DNA of 64,000 nt from Bromus sterilis (taxonomy: Eukaryota; Streptophyta; Magnoliopsida; Poales; Poaceae). Location: assembly GCA_950022295.1 (NCBI GenBank), contig OX465600.1:198925782-198989781 (forward strand), written 5' to 3'. Each line of letters begins with the position of its first letter. The first letter of the stretch is position 1. A program made the position numbers and the translations under genes. Positions 47,168-60,400 of the stretch are shown here, in pieces. The notes beneath the pieces are model-generated. The model worked only from the letters and a program-made list of their open reading frames with translations. It was not told the DNA's origin and searched no databases.

Positions 47168-50100
47168 ATGGCTCCTCGGCGCAAGCACACTGATACTGCT
47201 AGAGACCTACCTCCTGAGCTCTATGAGAAACTGAAGACTCCAGAACGTGAAACTGCTGATGATCGTAAGAAAAGGGTCCAGAAAATCACAAGAGAATGGG
47301 CCAAGCGTTGGGTGGCCTATCAATGGCTTAATCCTCAACATGAGGAAATGTTTGCAGTTAATCCGCCACTGAAGGCCTTGGGTATACGGGCTCGACCTCC
47401 ACCTGCACCAGGCGTCATTCCTGATCCCACAACAATGCACACTCCTGAATACTTTCCTGATGCATATGCTCAATATCTCAAGCGCAGTCAGAGCCGTGTC
47501 AGGGCTCTGGTTCGTGATATGACTGCATCAATACAGATTCGTCCTCAGGATCAGTCTCAACCCAGACAACAACCTCTGCCTCAGCACCGCAAAAAGGCTC
47601 CCGGCATGAAACCCTCCCAGAAGACCTCAACTAAGCCTCAAGTTGTTGGCTCCTCATGTCAACGCACGGATGGGGCTGCCCCCTCCTCAAGGATACGCAC
47701 TGATGAATCGGGTGCACCTGAGGCCTCAACTACAATGCCTCAGTCACAGCTGAAGACCAAAACTGTTCTTCAACGCGGTCCTCGCCCCTCACCAAAGAAA
47801 ACTGCTATGCGGGGCGCCATTCATCATACTCCTCAATCCTCTGATGATGAAGATGAATTTGAGGATTTGGCCGGCTTCGTTGCCACTGAAGCTGATAAGA
47901 TTGAATACGTGCGTGCGGCGGCCAGACGCAAAGCTGAAGCAACGGGTTCAGAAATCCCGCTTCTCCTTGATCCCAAGAAGATCTTGGAGTACATTGAAAT
48001 TTGGTTTGTTAAGCCTGACACTCCGCTTGATGATTTGGACATCCCGAAAGACATCAAATTCTATGTTCAACAGTTCCTCATAAATGAGATTCATCAACGT
48101 GATCTTCAGAAACAGTTGACGGCCAAACTGAAGAAAGTCCACAGTGATTCAAGAAGAAATCCATCACTGAAGTTACTCCTCAGGAGTTTACAGAGCATCA
48201 ATGCGAAGTTCAACGTCTCAACATTGAGTTCTCTGCCAACCGTGCTTATATTGGCAAATCCAAAGAACGGATGTCTCAACAGATGGCAAAGTTGATGAAG
48301 CTTCGACAGCCTGCTTCCTCAGTACCTACTGATGCCACTTCTAAAAGCCTCAAGCGCCTGCCTAAAGCCCAACCCTCAACTCCACCTGCTGCGAAGAAGC
48401 CTACTGTTGAAGAACCCATTGATGCTACACCACTTTCCTCAGCTCCTCCGACCAAACAGGCCGCTGATACCACCGTTCATATTACTGCTGCCTCAACTCC
48501 ACCTCAAAATCTTCAGCGCAGCTTAATAGTCTTCACTCCACCCCCTGCTGCAACACCCATTGTTCCAACTCCACCGTCCCCACCGCCACCAACTATCACT
48601 AAATTTGAAGACATGGACGTCGACATTATGGATGATGGAACTCCTCGCGTCCATGATGATGACTATGGGCTGACACCCTCACCCACTCATACCGTCTTCT
48701 CACCTGAGCCTCACTCCGACACCGTAACCGAGGTGCTTCCTGACACTTCTCTGCAGTCTCAAGACTCTGTTGGTGCATCGTCCTCAGCGTCTGATGCTGA
48801 TAACCCCGAAGCCTCCAATCCTCCAACAAATTCTGCTGCTAATACTGATGTTGCAGCAAAAACTACCACTGCTACTGATGCAGCTGACACTACAACTGCT
48901 GATCCTCAGCCAGACCCACCTGCTGCTGAAACTGAAGCTGAAGCCGAACAAAGCACAAATGCCCCTCCTGAAGCAGAAAACAGTACAAATGCTGAAGCCT
49001 CAAAGGATGGCTCTGAAGAAAAACAGGCCACATCACCTCGTCTCCCCAAGGACATCAACACATCTGTGCCTGATGCATCTGCAACGACTCCGCCTCAGCC
49101 TCAAGCTACTCTTCAGATTGAAGTGCCTCAAGCGCCTTCCCCACCTCAAGGCCCAGTTCAAGCTCGGTCCTTGTGTCCGAAGCAGAAGCGACCATTCTTC
49201 CGTGACCTTGAAGCTGATGATACTCCAAGCTTTGATGCTACTGATTTCTTCAACGCCGTGAGTTTCTTTCAAGAGGGGATTCAAAATCCATATCACTCTG
49301 CTCCGCCTCGAAAGCTGCTGAGGTTCTGGGCTGCCACTCAGAAGAACTATTATGCTTCAGTGCTCTACAAGCAAAACAAACTGTTTCCTCACAAGCACAT
49401 TCCTCTGATGGATATGGAAGCACTTCCCTGCTTCAATAATGTGCTTCAGGATCTGCATCATGCCAAGCTGCTTCAGTTCTGCTCTGAATGCATACACTGG
49501 AATGAAGAGCTTGTGCTTCAGTTTTATGCCACGTTGTATGTTTCAGGAAATCCTCTGGATATCAACACCTGGGTCCTCGAGTGGATGACTGAGCATCATC
49601 ACTACACCATCACTGTTCCTAAAGCAATTGATATTCTTGAGTTGCCTCAGTGCACTTCCCCAGCTGCTTGCTCCTATGGGGCTCAAATTCTTCGAGATGA
49701 CCTGATGAACATGCTAATGAAACCTCAGGCCCCTGAAGCCCCAGCTCGCACAAAGTTTCCTGTCTCTGAGCTTCTGTATCTGCCAAGTGCGTTGTATCGG
49801 ATTCTGGCGAAGACCTTCTGCGCTATTAAGGGCTATGAATCCACTGCTGAAGAAGTCATTGGCATCATGAAGAACATACTCCACAACCTTTGCATGTCTG
49901 GGCCAATCAACGTCCCTGACTTCTTCTTCAGAACTATGGTTGATGCTGCACAGAATCCTCATATCCTGAAGCCATATGCGCCTTGGATCATGAAGCTCAT
50001 CCGATCCGTGACTGGAATTGATTTCCAACTTGATCACCCGAATCACAGGACCTATCTACCGCCTGTCGAAGTGCTTCAGCATACTATTGCTTCAAATGAC

Positions 50101-50628
50101 AAAGGCAAAGGCATCTTCTATGAAGAAGTTCTCCCGACCAATTCCCTCGGTGGAAACATTCGTCATCCTCAGTCTCGCACAACTGATGAAACCAGAACTC
50201 ATGCCTCAACTGAGGATACAACACAGGCTCGAGTGATGACTGACCGAGAGCTTCTGATTAGTCTTCATCAGAAAGTTGATCGTAATCATGATTGGGTGAA
50301 GCGTCAGTTTACTAAAATCCCCAGCTACATGGCTCAGACGCATTCTTCAGTAAAGAAATTGCACCAGTATGCTCATCATACATATCAACATCTTGATGCC
50401 CTGATGAGAGAAGTAATCACCACTGAAGACCTTGCAAAGCTGGAGCTTCAACAGCCTCCGATTCCTGCAATCAGACCCCCAAGGCTATTCAGACGCTGCA
50501 CAACTCCTCCTCCGGCAATGGATTCTTATTCTTCAAACCAGGAGATGACTGCTGAAGAAGCTGAAGACACAGCTGGCTGCCCTCACACTGCAACGGATTC
50601 CCTCAGGCGTGACTCACCTCAGCCTTGA
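47168..50628 (+). pseudogene. Retrotransposon ORF with putative plant transposon protein domain, one frameshift
   Basis: One long ancestral frame starts MAPRRKHTDTARDLPPELYEK and runs to 48295. A single frameshift near 48150 moves it to the frame ending at 50628 (785 codons open). The N-terminal part is basic and Pro/Gln-rich. The middle (about 48350-49150) is low-complexity Pro/Ala/Thr. The C-terminal part, from FFRDLEADDTPSFDATDFF through LVLQFYATLYVSGNPLDINTWVLEWMTEHHHY, resembles the plant transposon-protein domain (Pfam Transposase_32) seen in large grass Gypsy-like elements. No protease or RT follows. Its function in the element is unknown. It sits between LTR D and LTR E, and its CTTCAG-rich composition fits LTR E better. 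Confidence 0.7.
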
Positions 50629-51132
50629 AGCAACTTCAAAGGGGCGTTAGCTTCAGTTTTTCCATTTTTGATCATTTTATGACAAAGGGGGAGAAATCTG
50701 TTAGTCTTCAAGTGGGTTTTAGTTATGGGGTTCTTCAGTTACAACTCTTGTTCTTCAGATTTTTTTGTAATGAGTTGTAAACTGTAATTTTGGTGTTTGC
50801 CTGATACTATTCCTCAGTTACCACATTCTATTTCCTCAAGTTTATCATATATGGATGTGATTGTCTCTGCAAACACCTCTCTCAGTGCGTTGTTTAATTT
50901 CCTCAAACACTTCATAACATGCACTGCTTCAGAAATGCCTGGATATAGGGGGAGCTCCTCATATACCTCAAAATTCTTTAGATATTAAACATTCTTCATC
51001 TTATATGCATATCCTCAGGGGGAGCTTCATTATATCCAGCTTAATGTTAAAAATGTTCTTCAAAGTTTTTTTATTCTTCAAACTCATAATTTTATCCCCG
51101 TTGAAGCTTAACCTGATTGTCATGAAATCACC
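50629..51132 (+). other. Untranslated spacer ahead of LTR E
   Basis: Non-coding, with repeated GGGGGAG purine words (about 50685, 50950, 51015) and many TTCTTCAG words. Confidence 0.7.
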
Positions 51133-51145
51133 AAAAAGGGGGAGA
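51133..51145 (+). promoter_or_regulatory. Polypurine tract of element E
   Basis: AAAAAGGGGGAGA immediately precedes the TGTAAGTGC start of LTR E. Confidence 0.8.
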
Positions 51146-51569
51146 TTGTAAGTGCATCAAGTGCCCTCCCCTTGAGGTTTTGGAGTTCGATGACAAAACG
51201 GTTAAGGGACTAATGTGATTGTGAGTATACACAGGAGAACAGTCCCAGATGAGGTGTTTAACCACCAATGTCGACCCCCCAAAATGTTGAGGAACATTGA
51301 AAAAAATGGTGCGTTTCTTGAAGAATGAAGTCGCGCGAAATCCTGAGGAAACAGGATCCTGAAGCGTTCGGTTGAAGCTGAAGCTGAAGACGATCCTGAG
51401 GAAGTTCGCGCTGAAGACGAAGTTGAAGCGTAGTCTTCGCTAAGACTTTTTATACTTCTTGAGTCATAGGAAAACACCGCACTGTTGGAGGTGTTGAAAA
51501 AAAACGAGTTCCGAAGGTCTGAGGAAGTGCTCAGTTAGGAATCCTGAAGAAAAATCCTGAGAGAAATCT

Positions 51570-51780
51570 CCTGCAGTAGAAGTTCAGTTCCTCGGGTGTC
51601 TGAGACGTTGTTCTTCAGGACACTGAGGAATCTATCTTCGGTTGAGGAGTCTGGAGACTGCGAGTGCAGTTCTCCTGAAGAGAGTGAGATCACCTGCAAT
51701 AGAAGTTCAGTCCTCATGTGTCTGAGACGTTGTTTTTCAGAGCACTGAGGTAACTAACTTCGGTTGAGGAGTCTGGAGAG
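51570..51780. repeat. Tandem duplication in LTR E, 123-bp period
   Basis: CCTGCA(G/A)TAGAAGTTCAG starts units at 51570 and 51693; both contain GTGTCTGAGACGTTGTT and GGTTGAGGAGTCTGGAGA. Confidence 0.85.
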
Positions 51781-51912
51781 AGAATACTTTGACCGTGCCA
51801 CGTGTTACGTGGTGAGAGGCTAGAACTGGTCTAGCAACGGTCATTTCCGAGGGCATGAGAGTAATTGCATGCATGGGCATTTATGTCCTTTCACCTCGGG
51901 TTGCTCCGCGGC

Positions 51913-51920
51913 TATAAATA
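51913..51920 (+). promoter_or_regulatory. TATA box of LTR E
   Basis: TATAAATA in GCGGCTATAAATAGCCACC. Confidence 0.6.
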
Positions 51921-52680
51921 GCCACCCCCAGCCCCATTTGTGGGTTGGCTGCTCCGAGAGAAAAACTGACACTTGTCATCTGAGAGCAACCCACCTCTGA
52001 GGAAACTGAAGAACCTATGTGAGGAAAACCACCAGCCTGAGTAGTTGAGCATTTCTGAGGAAGTTGGTTCGAGTGATCCGAAGCTTTTTACTCTTGAAGA
52101 CTGTGATCTTCCAGCCGGTGTAGAAGTCTTCAGTCTGAGGAAGTCAAGATGCAATTGTGACTTCCCGGAGTGACTGAGTCTGTGAAGGTTTCGGGAGTCT
52201 ACCTTGAAGACTCACCTGAGTTATTGGACGGAGTCTGAGGACTTTAGTTCAAGGAGAACAAGGTGAAGACTATGTCTTTTGAGTTGAATCTCAGCCTCTC
52301 CAACCAGACGTAGAGTTGTCACAGCAACTTGAACTGGTCTACCAAACCAATGTCTTTAATCTCTGGTGATATCTCTTCAATATCTTAAGCCTCAGTATTA
52401 TGTCTTCAGTATCTATGTTGACTTCTCGTGCTTCAGCTCTCCCTCTGCTATTAGTCTACATACTATGCATCTGAAGCACTTCTGCTTATCTGAATTGATT
52501 TATTTCTGTTGCATTATGATGAGCTGCCCTAATGATTACATTCTATGAAGTTTTATTTCTTCATGATTTTGGTTACTTCTTCAGCTTCATGATTGCTTCA
52601 GTCCTGAAGAAAATCAAAATCTGGTAGAAAAATTGAAAATCTCCCATTCACCCCCCTCTGGTCGATATATTGCACTTTCA

Positions 52681-54757
52681 GCGACAAAGAATACATGATC
52701 AGATCATATGGCTATCCTACCAGGTTTCCAGCATAATAATATAGAACTTCCTACACATGCATAGGGTGATATTTGCTACATGCATAAGTAAAAATATAGG
52801 TTGTGAAATGGTCAACATATTGCCTTATACATCTGATGAAGTTCTTCTGTCTCACGATCCAGATAACTCTACTCGTCACACTCCGAGCAATCTATCATAA
52901 AGGAAAGATACCACATAAGAAATCATGCCGCAAGGACAAACAAAAGATCAACAAAACAAACACAAAGGTTTTCGCAACAAAACAAAAATAAAAAGGCTTG
53001 ACACGGCACAAGTGTCGATGTGCTCGAAGGTGATAGGTTGAAGGTGAACTCGAGTGAGTCAACAGACGAAGGATTTTTTATATAAAAGATCATGACTAAG
53101 AGACATTATGAATTCAAAGATATAGATCATGGCAATATGAAAGGTGTGATGATATTGCCGATAGGATGTTACACGTGATCCAATATGCAAAAAGAATCGT
53201 GTGAAACGGAATACTACAACACAGGTCATAGCGGTTCAAATTTGAAATGAATTTGACTTTAAACAGATCAAGAAACCTTTCAATCTTTGTGTACATAAGA
53301 TATAGATGAAAGTACTTGACACGAGTGATCCAACGCAAAAAGAATCACTCGATTTGGACCAACGGTTTAAAAGATACGGCCTCCGGAATTTGAATTTTAA
53401 TTAGAATGAATTCAAATTCAAAAGTGTGCAGAAGTGTGAAAATTTAATTCCATGCTACACTACAGAACAAGACGAGCGCGTAGGAAAAAGTTTCACCTGA
53501 TTCGGACACACGGTTTAGGAGATACTGCGAAAGCGAATCCGGGGTGTTTTCTGCCAAAAGGACTGATCTGCGAATATTTTTTTTACGAAAAACGCGATCG
53601 AGTCCATGGAGCAGTTGACCGGATCAGGAGCGTTTCCGGCGGACTCCGGCAATGCTACGGCGAGGTTGGCCTCCGGCTACAAGGGGCGGCGGGGGAGCGC
53701 GACACCAAAGGGCGAGCGACGTCAGGGCGGCGCGGAAGGTGGCCGCAGGGCGCGGCGGCGCGGCACGGGGTGGCCCGGCCCGCGGCGAGGGGCGGCTGGG
53801 TCGGTGATGGCCGGCCGGCGGTGGCGGTGGCCGTCCAAGCGGGGACGCGCGGGCGGCGCGCGGCTCGGGTCGTGGCCGGCTGGGCTTCAGTGCGCGGGGT
53901 GGCGCTCGCCGGCGCGGCGAGAAGGCGTGGCGGCGCTCTGGTGAGGCCGAGGCGGCGGCAGCCCGGCGAGAAGGCGACGGCGGCGCGGTTCTGGCACCGA
54001 CGGGATCCGGCGGGGGCGACGCGGTTCCCACGGGGCAGAAATTAGGGTTAAAAAAGGATAAATTTTTTTTTTTGGAAAACTTTATATAGACAGAAAAAAG
54101 AAAAAAAAAAGAATTTGTATCCGATTCGGGCTCCAATTACGCTCACGGGCGAAAAAGGCTACTAGGCCGGCTGGGCCACAGTTTTTTCTTTTTATTTAAA
54201 TTTTGAACTTCAAACAATTTTACACAAATAAATACTCATCGGAAAAATATGAAATAAAATCCTAAATTCTTCAAATAATCCAAAGAAAATTATGCACTGA
54301 ATATATTTTCCAAAAAGATAAATAAAAATAAATACATTTTTCAATGACTTTATTTAGTTATAAAATATTTTAGAAATTCACAAAAATATCAAATAATTAT
54401 TTAAATAGTTTGCACTCAATTTTTCTGAAGAAGTCATTTTATCTTCTCTCATGTTATAATTATTTTGAATGGAAAATTATTTAAATAACTCTAATAAAAA
54501 AACATTTCCATTTTTCTTTTATATTGAAGGGGTCATATTACCTTCTCTCATTTTAATTTATTGGATATGTTTTAAATACTAAATTCCAAAGCTCCAACAA
54601 TGAATATTAAGGAAAGTTATTTTATTCCCTCTCATTTTAATATTCATTTAAACTCCCAAATTTTAAATCCTACTGCAAATCAATCATATCAAGCAAACAA
54701 TCATTATTATAATTTATTTATTAACATTCCAAAATTTAGAAAATTTTGGGATGTTAC
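52681..54757 (-). repeat. C2 3' LTR, truncated at LTR E
   Basis: It matches 58600-60643 base for base in long stretches. The part corresponding to 57461-58599 is missing to the left, where LTR E lies. Inverted TATA box at 54081-54088. GC-rich block at about 53600-54030. Confidence 0.88.
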
Positions 54758-57446
54758 ACACTACCACCCTTAAAAGGAATCTCGTCCTCGAGATTCGGAA
54801 AAGCTAGAAAGAAAGGTTATGGTTTGGGTCTTCATGATGATCCACTGATCCTCTGATGAGCTAGGGTGCTACCACCCATAAAAGGAATGCGACATGGTCT
54901 TGATGAGTCTTGCTCCATCGATGACATCTTTCATAGAGATTTCACTAACTCCTCTTAGGTCTTGAATCCTTAGCAAAAGAGGAGTGCTCCGTATACTAAA
55001 CCTTCATGGCTGACAAGTCAGGCGCCAATACTAAGAAACTATCGACTCTCTCCTGGTGGTCATCAAGAATAAGTTTATAGGATACCTGCAGGAAATGTTC
55101 TTGGTCTATACTCACCACATAACATACTATTATTAATGATAATCTTATATAGGGGTCAACATCGTACCATTCTATGGTTCGAGTTTAACGTCGTCGTATC
55201 TCTGCTATAGGTAAGTCACACAAGATTTACTATCTCGCATAGCAAGAGCGAATAATAAGGGTAGTCGTCATGGGGGCCAATCCATTCCGCACTCAAATCA
55301 TTACCTCGTATATGGTTTAGAGAATCTCGCAATCTAACACTCGGTCATCCTCACAGGAATTGAAGAAAATTCCTCTTGCCGTGAACTAGGTTCAGACAAA
55401 TCCATAGTTCTGCAAGACAAACAAAAGATCTATCATTTCTTCACAACTCTCAGGTTTATGCAAACTACTATAAAACGTGTGTTGGTGAACTACAACTTCT
55501 TCGAGGGTTCTTCCTTCAGCAAGATTGTGCTTTCCTTGTTGTAAGATCCTGGCACAAGGGGTTAACTTTGAACTCAACATCAAGTTACATCCATCTTTAT
55601 TCCAGTCTTGATAATGGCAGCCATTGTAGTAGCTTCTTCAGTGTAGGATGAGGATGAGGGGGAATAGAATGTAGATAGCGAGGTAGAGAGAGAGAGAGAT
55701 AGGGAAATATACCCATAAAACCATCACACTAGTTTTGTAAATAAGTTTTGATGTGTAGATGTCGGTAAAACAAGAAATGACAACTCATAGAAACGATCTA
55801 ATGGTAGAAACTTTAATCTCCAGCTCTTCAAGTCTTCAATGACGGTAGCTCTAGTTTTGCATTGTCGAAGAAACCTTCGTATCGTCGAGTCACTTCTGAA
55901 CTCATTCTCCTTGTGGTTGTGCCTCCTTTAGTCTTGAAGCATACTAAATAGATGAGGGTCTAAGGTAACGTAAACTTATTCTAATCGCATAGAAGAAACA
56001 CAAAGGACCACACACAACATCAATAAAAGACATATCAGGGCCACATGGAAGAAGACAAAATTAACAAAACAAACATGACATAAAACACCTAGTCCAACCT
56101 TAGCAAAACACACATCGATCCACCTCTCCAACTAACATTAAAAGGTACCATCATACACTTAGTGCACGATTAAGAATGTCTATCCTCCAATTGCCAAACA
56201 TAAGCCTCATTATGGCGACATCTTCTTCTTTCTCTTCAGTCCTAGACACATGTTGCTGTAGTGTCCCATGTTCCTGCACCGATAACACTGGATTTCCCTA
56301 AGATTCTTCTTTTTCTTCTTCACAGGTGCTTCCTTGAACTCCTGGATAATCTTCTTCATCCATTCCTTTTGTTGTTAAATCACTTGTTGTGTCATGGTGT
56401 AAAGGTGACACTGAACGGGGTAATGATTAGTTCCTTCACACACAAGACATGTGACTTAAGAAGTGGGACATTCTTCACCCGAGTGGATTTCCTCACAATA
56501 GGGACATCCATCTTAGTGACCTTCATAGGAGTGTCCTTATTCACCGCAAATTGTGCAGGCACGGATCCTCTTAAGGGTTACTATCCTTTGCATCGGGGTG
56601 ACGAGGCGGGATACCAACAAAATCTTTGTAAACTCCTTCCAAGAAATCTTCTTCTTTGATTCGTTAATCGCCTGATGCATTCTCCACCAAGTAGCAGCCT
56701 CTCCTACAAAATGTTTGACCGCATAGTGGACCATGTGCTCACTTCCAACCTTGTTAAGATCCATGTGCTCCTCCATATTATGAATCCATTTATCCACCTT
56801 CAGTCTTGTCGTCGCCTCGGAGAAGGTGAGTCCTACTTCATACTCCATCTAGTGAGCCCAAACGACAAGGTTAGGGGCAACTAGGATACAGAAAGGAAAA
56901 CAAACCTAAAGGTAGCACCAAGCATAAGCACACAAACAAGAATAAGGAAAAACACCTACACGCAAACAACAACAGATAACAACAATCACTCAAGTCGCAA
57001 AAATCAAACCACACAAACAACTCCTAGAGTAAGTTCATATGTGCAAGACATACGATCTCATCATACTACACGCAATTCATTTATCTAACTTCACCTAAAA
57101 GTGGTGGTCTGAACTTAAACTTTATCCTTCTCAGCTAAACTGATCTTGAAGATCCTTTCGTAGTATGAAAACTCATTAAACCCCATAGGATACTCCTTCT
57201 AGTTCTGGTAGTCGTAACTTCAATTGATCCATGATGTTGACGATCTACTTCTCAAAAATCATATCTTCAGGGGCATAAGCAACTCGGAGGGGTCTTTCCA
57301 TTAAAACAAGACAAGGAGTTTAGAAAATGATTAATAGATGAGAGATACTAGTGGGGAGAGTAAGTAATCAAAGAATGATAAAATATTTTTGTTCCTATGG
57401 TTTTTCCTATCCATTTTCTAGGGTCACGACCTACAGTCAACATGGG
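54758..57446 (-). pseudogene. C2 internal region with decayed Gypsy gag and zinc knuckles
   Basis: On the minus strand a gag core is readable at 56848-56537 (YAVKHFVGEAATWWRMH and ISWKEFTKIL). CCHC-type knuckles follow to about 56245: CTICGE-xGH, CPYCEEIHSGEEC, CLVCEGTNHYPVQC and CYRCRNMGHYSNMC. Stops break the frame between them. Gag coats the element RNA and its knuckles bind nucleic acid. No pol follows: the rest, to 54758, is non-coding and ends with GACGAGATTCC on the minus strand before the LTR. Confidence 0.75.
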
Positions 57447-57458
57447 CTCTGATACCAT
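57447..57458 (-). promoter_or_regulatory. Primer-binding site of C2
   Basis: TGGTATCAGAGC on the minus strand, two bases inside the 5' LTR boundary. Confidence 0.85.
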
Positions 57459-57460
57459 CT

Positions 57461-60400
57461 GTAACGACCCGATTCACTAAGAATCTAAGTATCTGTGCAT
57501 TCTGTGCTAGTCCCTGGATCAATAGCTAGAACACACAGTACATGATGTAATATCAAGAATAAACCACATGTCATAAATATTACATCGAAGATCCAGCATT
57601 ACAATAAATCATACCTGCATAGCTCAAGGCTAGCTTACAAATAGAATATAGCGGAAAACAATAAAATCTTCGTGGCTTCCATCAACTCCACCGTCACAAT
57701 TGAGTATAGACATCGTAACCCTACATCGCATCACTTACTCGTCGTATATAATCCTGGAACACCGAAGGTTAAAGCCCGACAACGGGTCAGTACATCTGAT
57801 TTGTACGGCAAGTCACACGAAAAAGGATATAAAAGACCTATCGCTACATGCAAGGATAAGTCAAAGGAAAGGCTTATGTTTTTTTTTGCAGAAAGCTGAT
57901 TTTTCCCAATCTACTTAGTCAAAATTTTAGTTTCACTAAACTACTTATGATTGAACTGGGCACACCAGTTCCAATCCACACCCTTTATTAAATCTTGCCC
58001 ACTCAAGTTATTATGATGATTCATATGTCAAGATCCTCCAGTAACAATAATGTCTAGTAGCTCAAGGATGTCCATAACTGGGGACACGGCTAATCATGAT
58101 TAGTTTTTACTCTGCAGAGGTTAGTACACTTTTCCCGCTGGACTCAACCCGAAGATTGAGACGAAGTCTTTCAGAAGAGGTCACCTACGCCCAACGGCAA
58201 GCCGGTACCACCTATCACATCTACATCTGCTAGCTTTGCACGAGAGAGGCTTCCTACATCGTACTCAACTAAGCCAGAGCCCATATGGCCAGCGGCTGTA
58301 CATGGATGCTTCTAGTCACCAAGTATGTCTGATCTTTTTGAGCCTGGACGACGCCCACTTACGTTCAGAGGGTAGATACCATGACATTCTGTCGACCACC
58401 AAAACCAACCATTAGGGGTACAACCTGGTCTCGCCTTAGATAAGGCACGAGCCCCCAGGAAGCACTCTCTGCCCGTCCAGAGGTGTATTATAATTATAGG
58501 TTTTCTGGTAAAGTCATTAAATCCTCACAAAACTGAATGTGATCTCAAACCAATCCCCGTCTACAAGCATAGCAAATATATAACAAACACGTGCTAGGGC
58601 GACAAAGAATACCGGAACAGATCATATGGCTATCCTACCAGGTTTGCAACATAATAACATAGAACATCCTACACATGCATAGGGTGATATTTGCTACATG
58701 CATAAGTAAAAATATAGGTTGTGAAATGGTCAAATTATGACTTTCCTTATACATCTGATGAAGTTCTTCACACTCACGATCCAGATAACTCTACTCGTCA
58801 CACTCCGAGCAATCTATCATAAAGGAAAGATACCACATCAGCAATCATGCCACAAGGACACACAAACGATCAAAAAAACAAACACAAAGGTTTTAGCAAC
58901 AAAACAAAAACAAAAAGGCTTGACACGGAACAAGTGTCGATGTGCTCGAAGGTGATAGGTGGAAGGTGAACTCGAGTGAGTCAACAGACGAAGGATTTTT
59001 GATATAAAAGATCATGACTAAGAGACATTATGAATTCAAAGATATAGATCATGGAAATATGAAAGGTGTGTGGATATAGCCGTAGGATGTTACATGTGAT
59101 CCAATATGCAAAAAAATCACGTGAAACAGAATACTACAACATAGGTCATAACGGTTCAAATTTGAAATGAATTTGACTTTAAACAGATCAAGAAACCTTT
59201 GAATCTTTTGTACATAAGATTTAGATGAAAAGTACCTGACATGAGTGATCCAACGCAAAAAGAATTACTCGATTTGGATTAACGGTTTAAAAGATACTGC
59301 CTCCGGAATTTGAATTTGCATTAGAATGAATTCAAATTCAAAATTGTGCAAAAGTATGCAAAGTTGATTCCATGGTAAAGTACATAACAAGACGAGCGCG
59401 TAGGAAAAAGTTTCACCTGATTCCGACACACGGTTTAGGAGATACTGCGAAAGCGAATCCGGGGTGTTTTTTTGCCAAAAGGACTTATCCACGAATAATT
59501 TTTTTACGAAAAACGCGATCGGGTCCCTGGAGCAGTTGACCGGATCTGGAGCGTTTCCGGCGGACTCTGGCGAGGCTCTGGTGAGGTTGGCCGCCGGCTA
59601 CGAGGGGCGGCGAGGGCGCGCGGCACCAGAGGGTGTGCGGCGTCGGGGCGGCGCGGCACGGGGTGGCCCGACCCGCGGCGAGGGGCGGCGGGGTCGGTGA
59701 TGGTCGGCCGGCGGCGGCTGTGGCCGTCCAGTCGGGGAGGCGCGGGCGGCGCGCGGCTCGGGTCGTGGCCGTCTGGGCTTCAGTGCGCGGTGGCGCGGGG
59801 TGGCGCTCGCCGGCGCGGCGGGAAGGCGTGGCGGCGCTCTAGTGAGGCCGAGGCGGCAGTGGCCCGGCGAGACGGAGGCGGCGGCACGGTTCCGGCGGCG
59901 GCGACGCGGGTCCCGCAGGGCAGAAATTAGGGTTTTTTTTAAAGGATAAAAAGAATTTTTTTGGAAAACTTTATATAGACAGAAAAAAACAGAATTTGGA
60001 TCCGATTCGGGCTCCAATAACGCTAGCGGGCGAAAAAGGCTACTGGACCTGCTGGGCCACAATTTTTTCTTTTTATTTAAATTTGAAACTTCAAACAATT
60101 TTACAGAAATAAATACTCATCGGAAAAATATGAAATAAAATCCTAAATTCTTCAAATAATCCAAAGAAAATTATGCAATGAATATATTTTCCAAAAAGAT
60201 TAATAAAAATAAATAAATTTTTCAATGACTTTATTTAATTATAAAATATTTTAGAAATTCACAAAAATATCAAATAATTATTTAAATAATTCCCACTAAT
60301 TTTTCTGAAGAAGTCTTTTTATCTTCTCTCATGCTATAATTATTTTGAATGGAAAATTATTTAAATAAGTCTAATAAAAATAATAATAAAACATTTCCAA

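Larger units (their letters stand above)
51147..52680 (+). repeat. 3' LTR E
   Basis: 1534 bp from TGTAAGTGCATCAAG to ATTGCACTTTCA. A TATA box is at 51913-51920. A 123-bp tandem duplication lies at 51570-51780. Downstream it abuts the sequence GCGACAAAGAATA, the middle of a family-C LTR (compare 58600). No matching 5' LTR is present in the window. Confidence 0.82.

Noticed and set aside
48770..49261. Leu-rich 163-codon ORF inside the 47168-50628 frame
   Set aside because: It is an out-of-frame shadow of the low-complexity part; the main frame runs through and beyond it.
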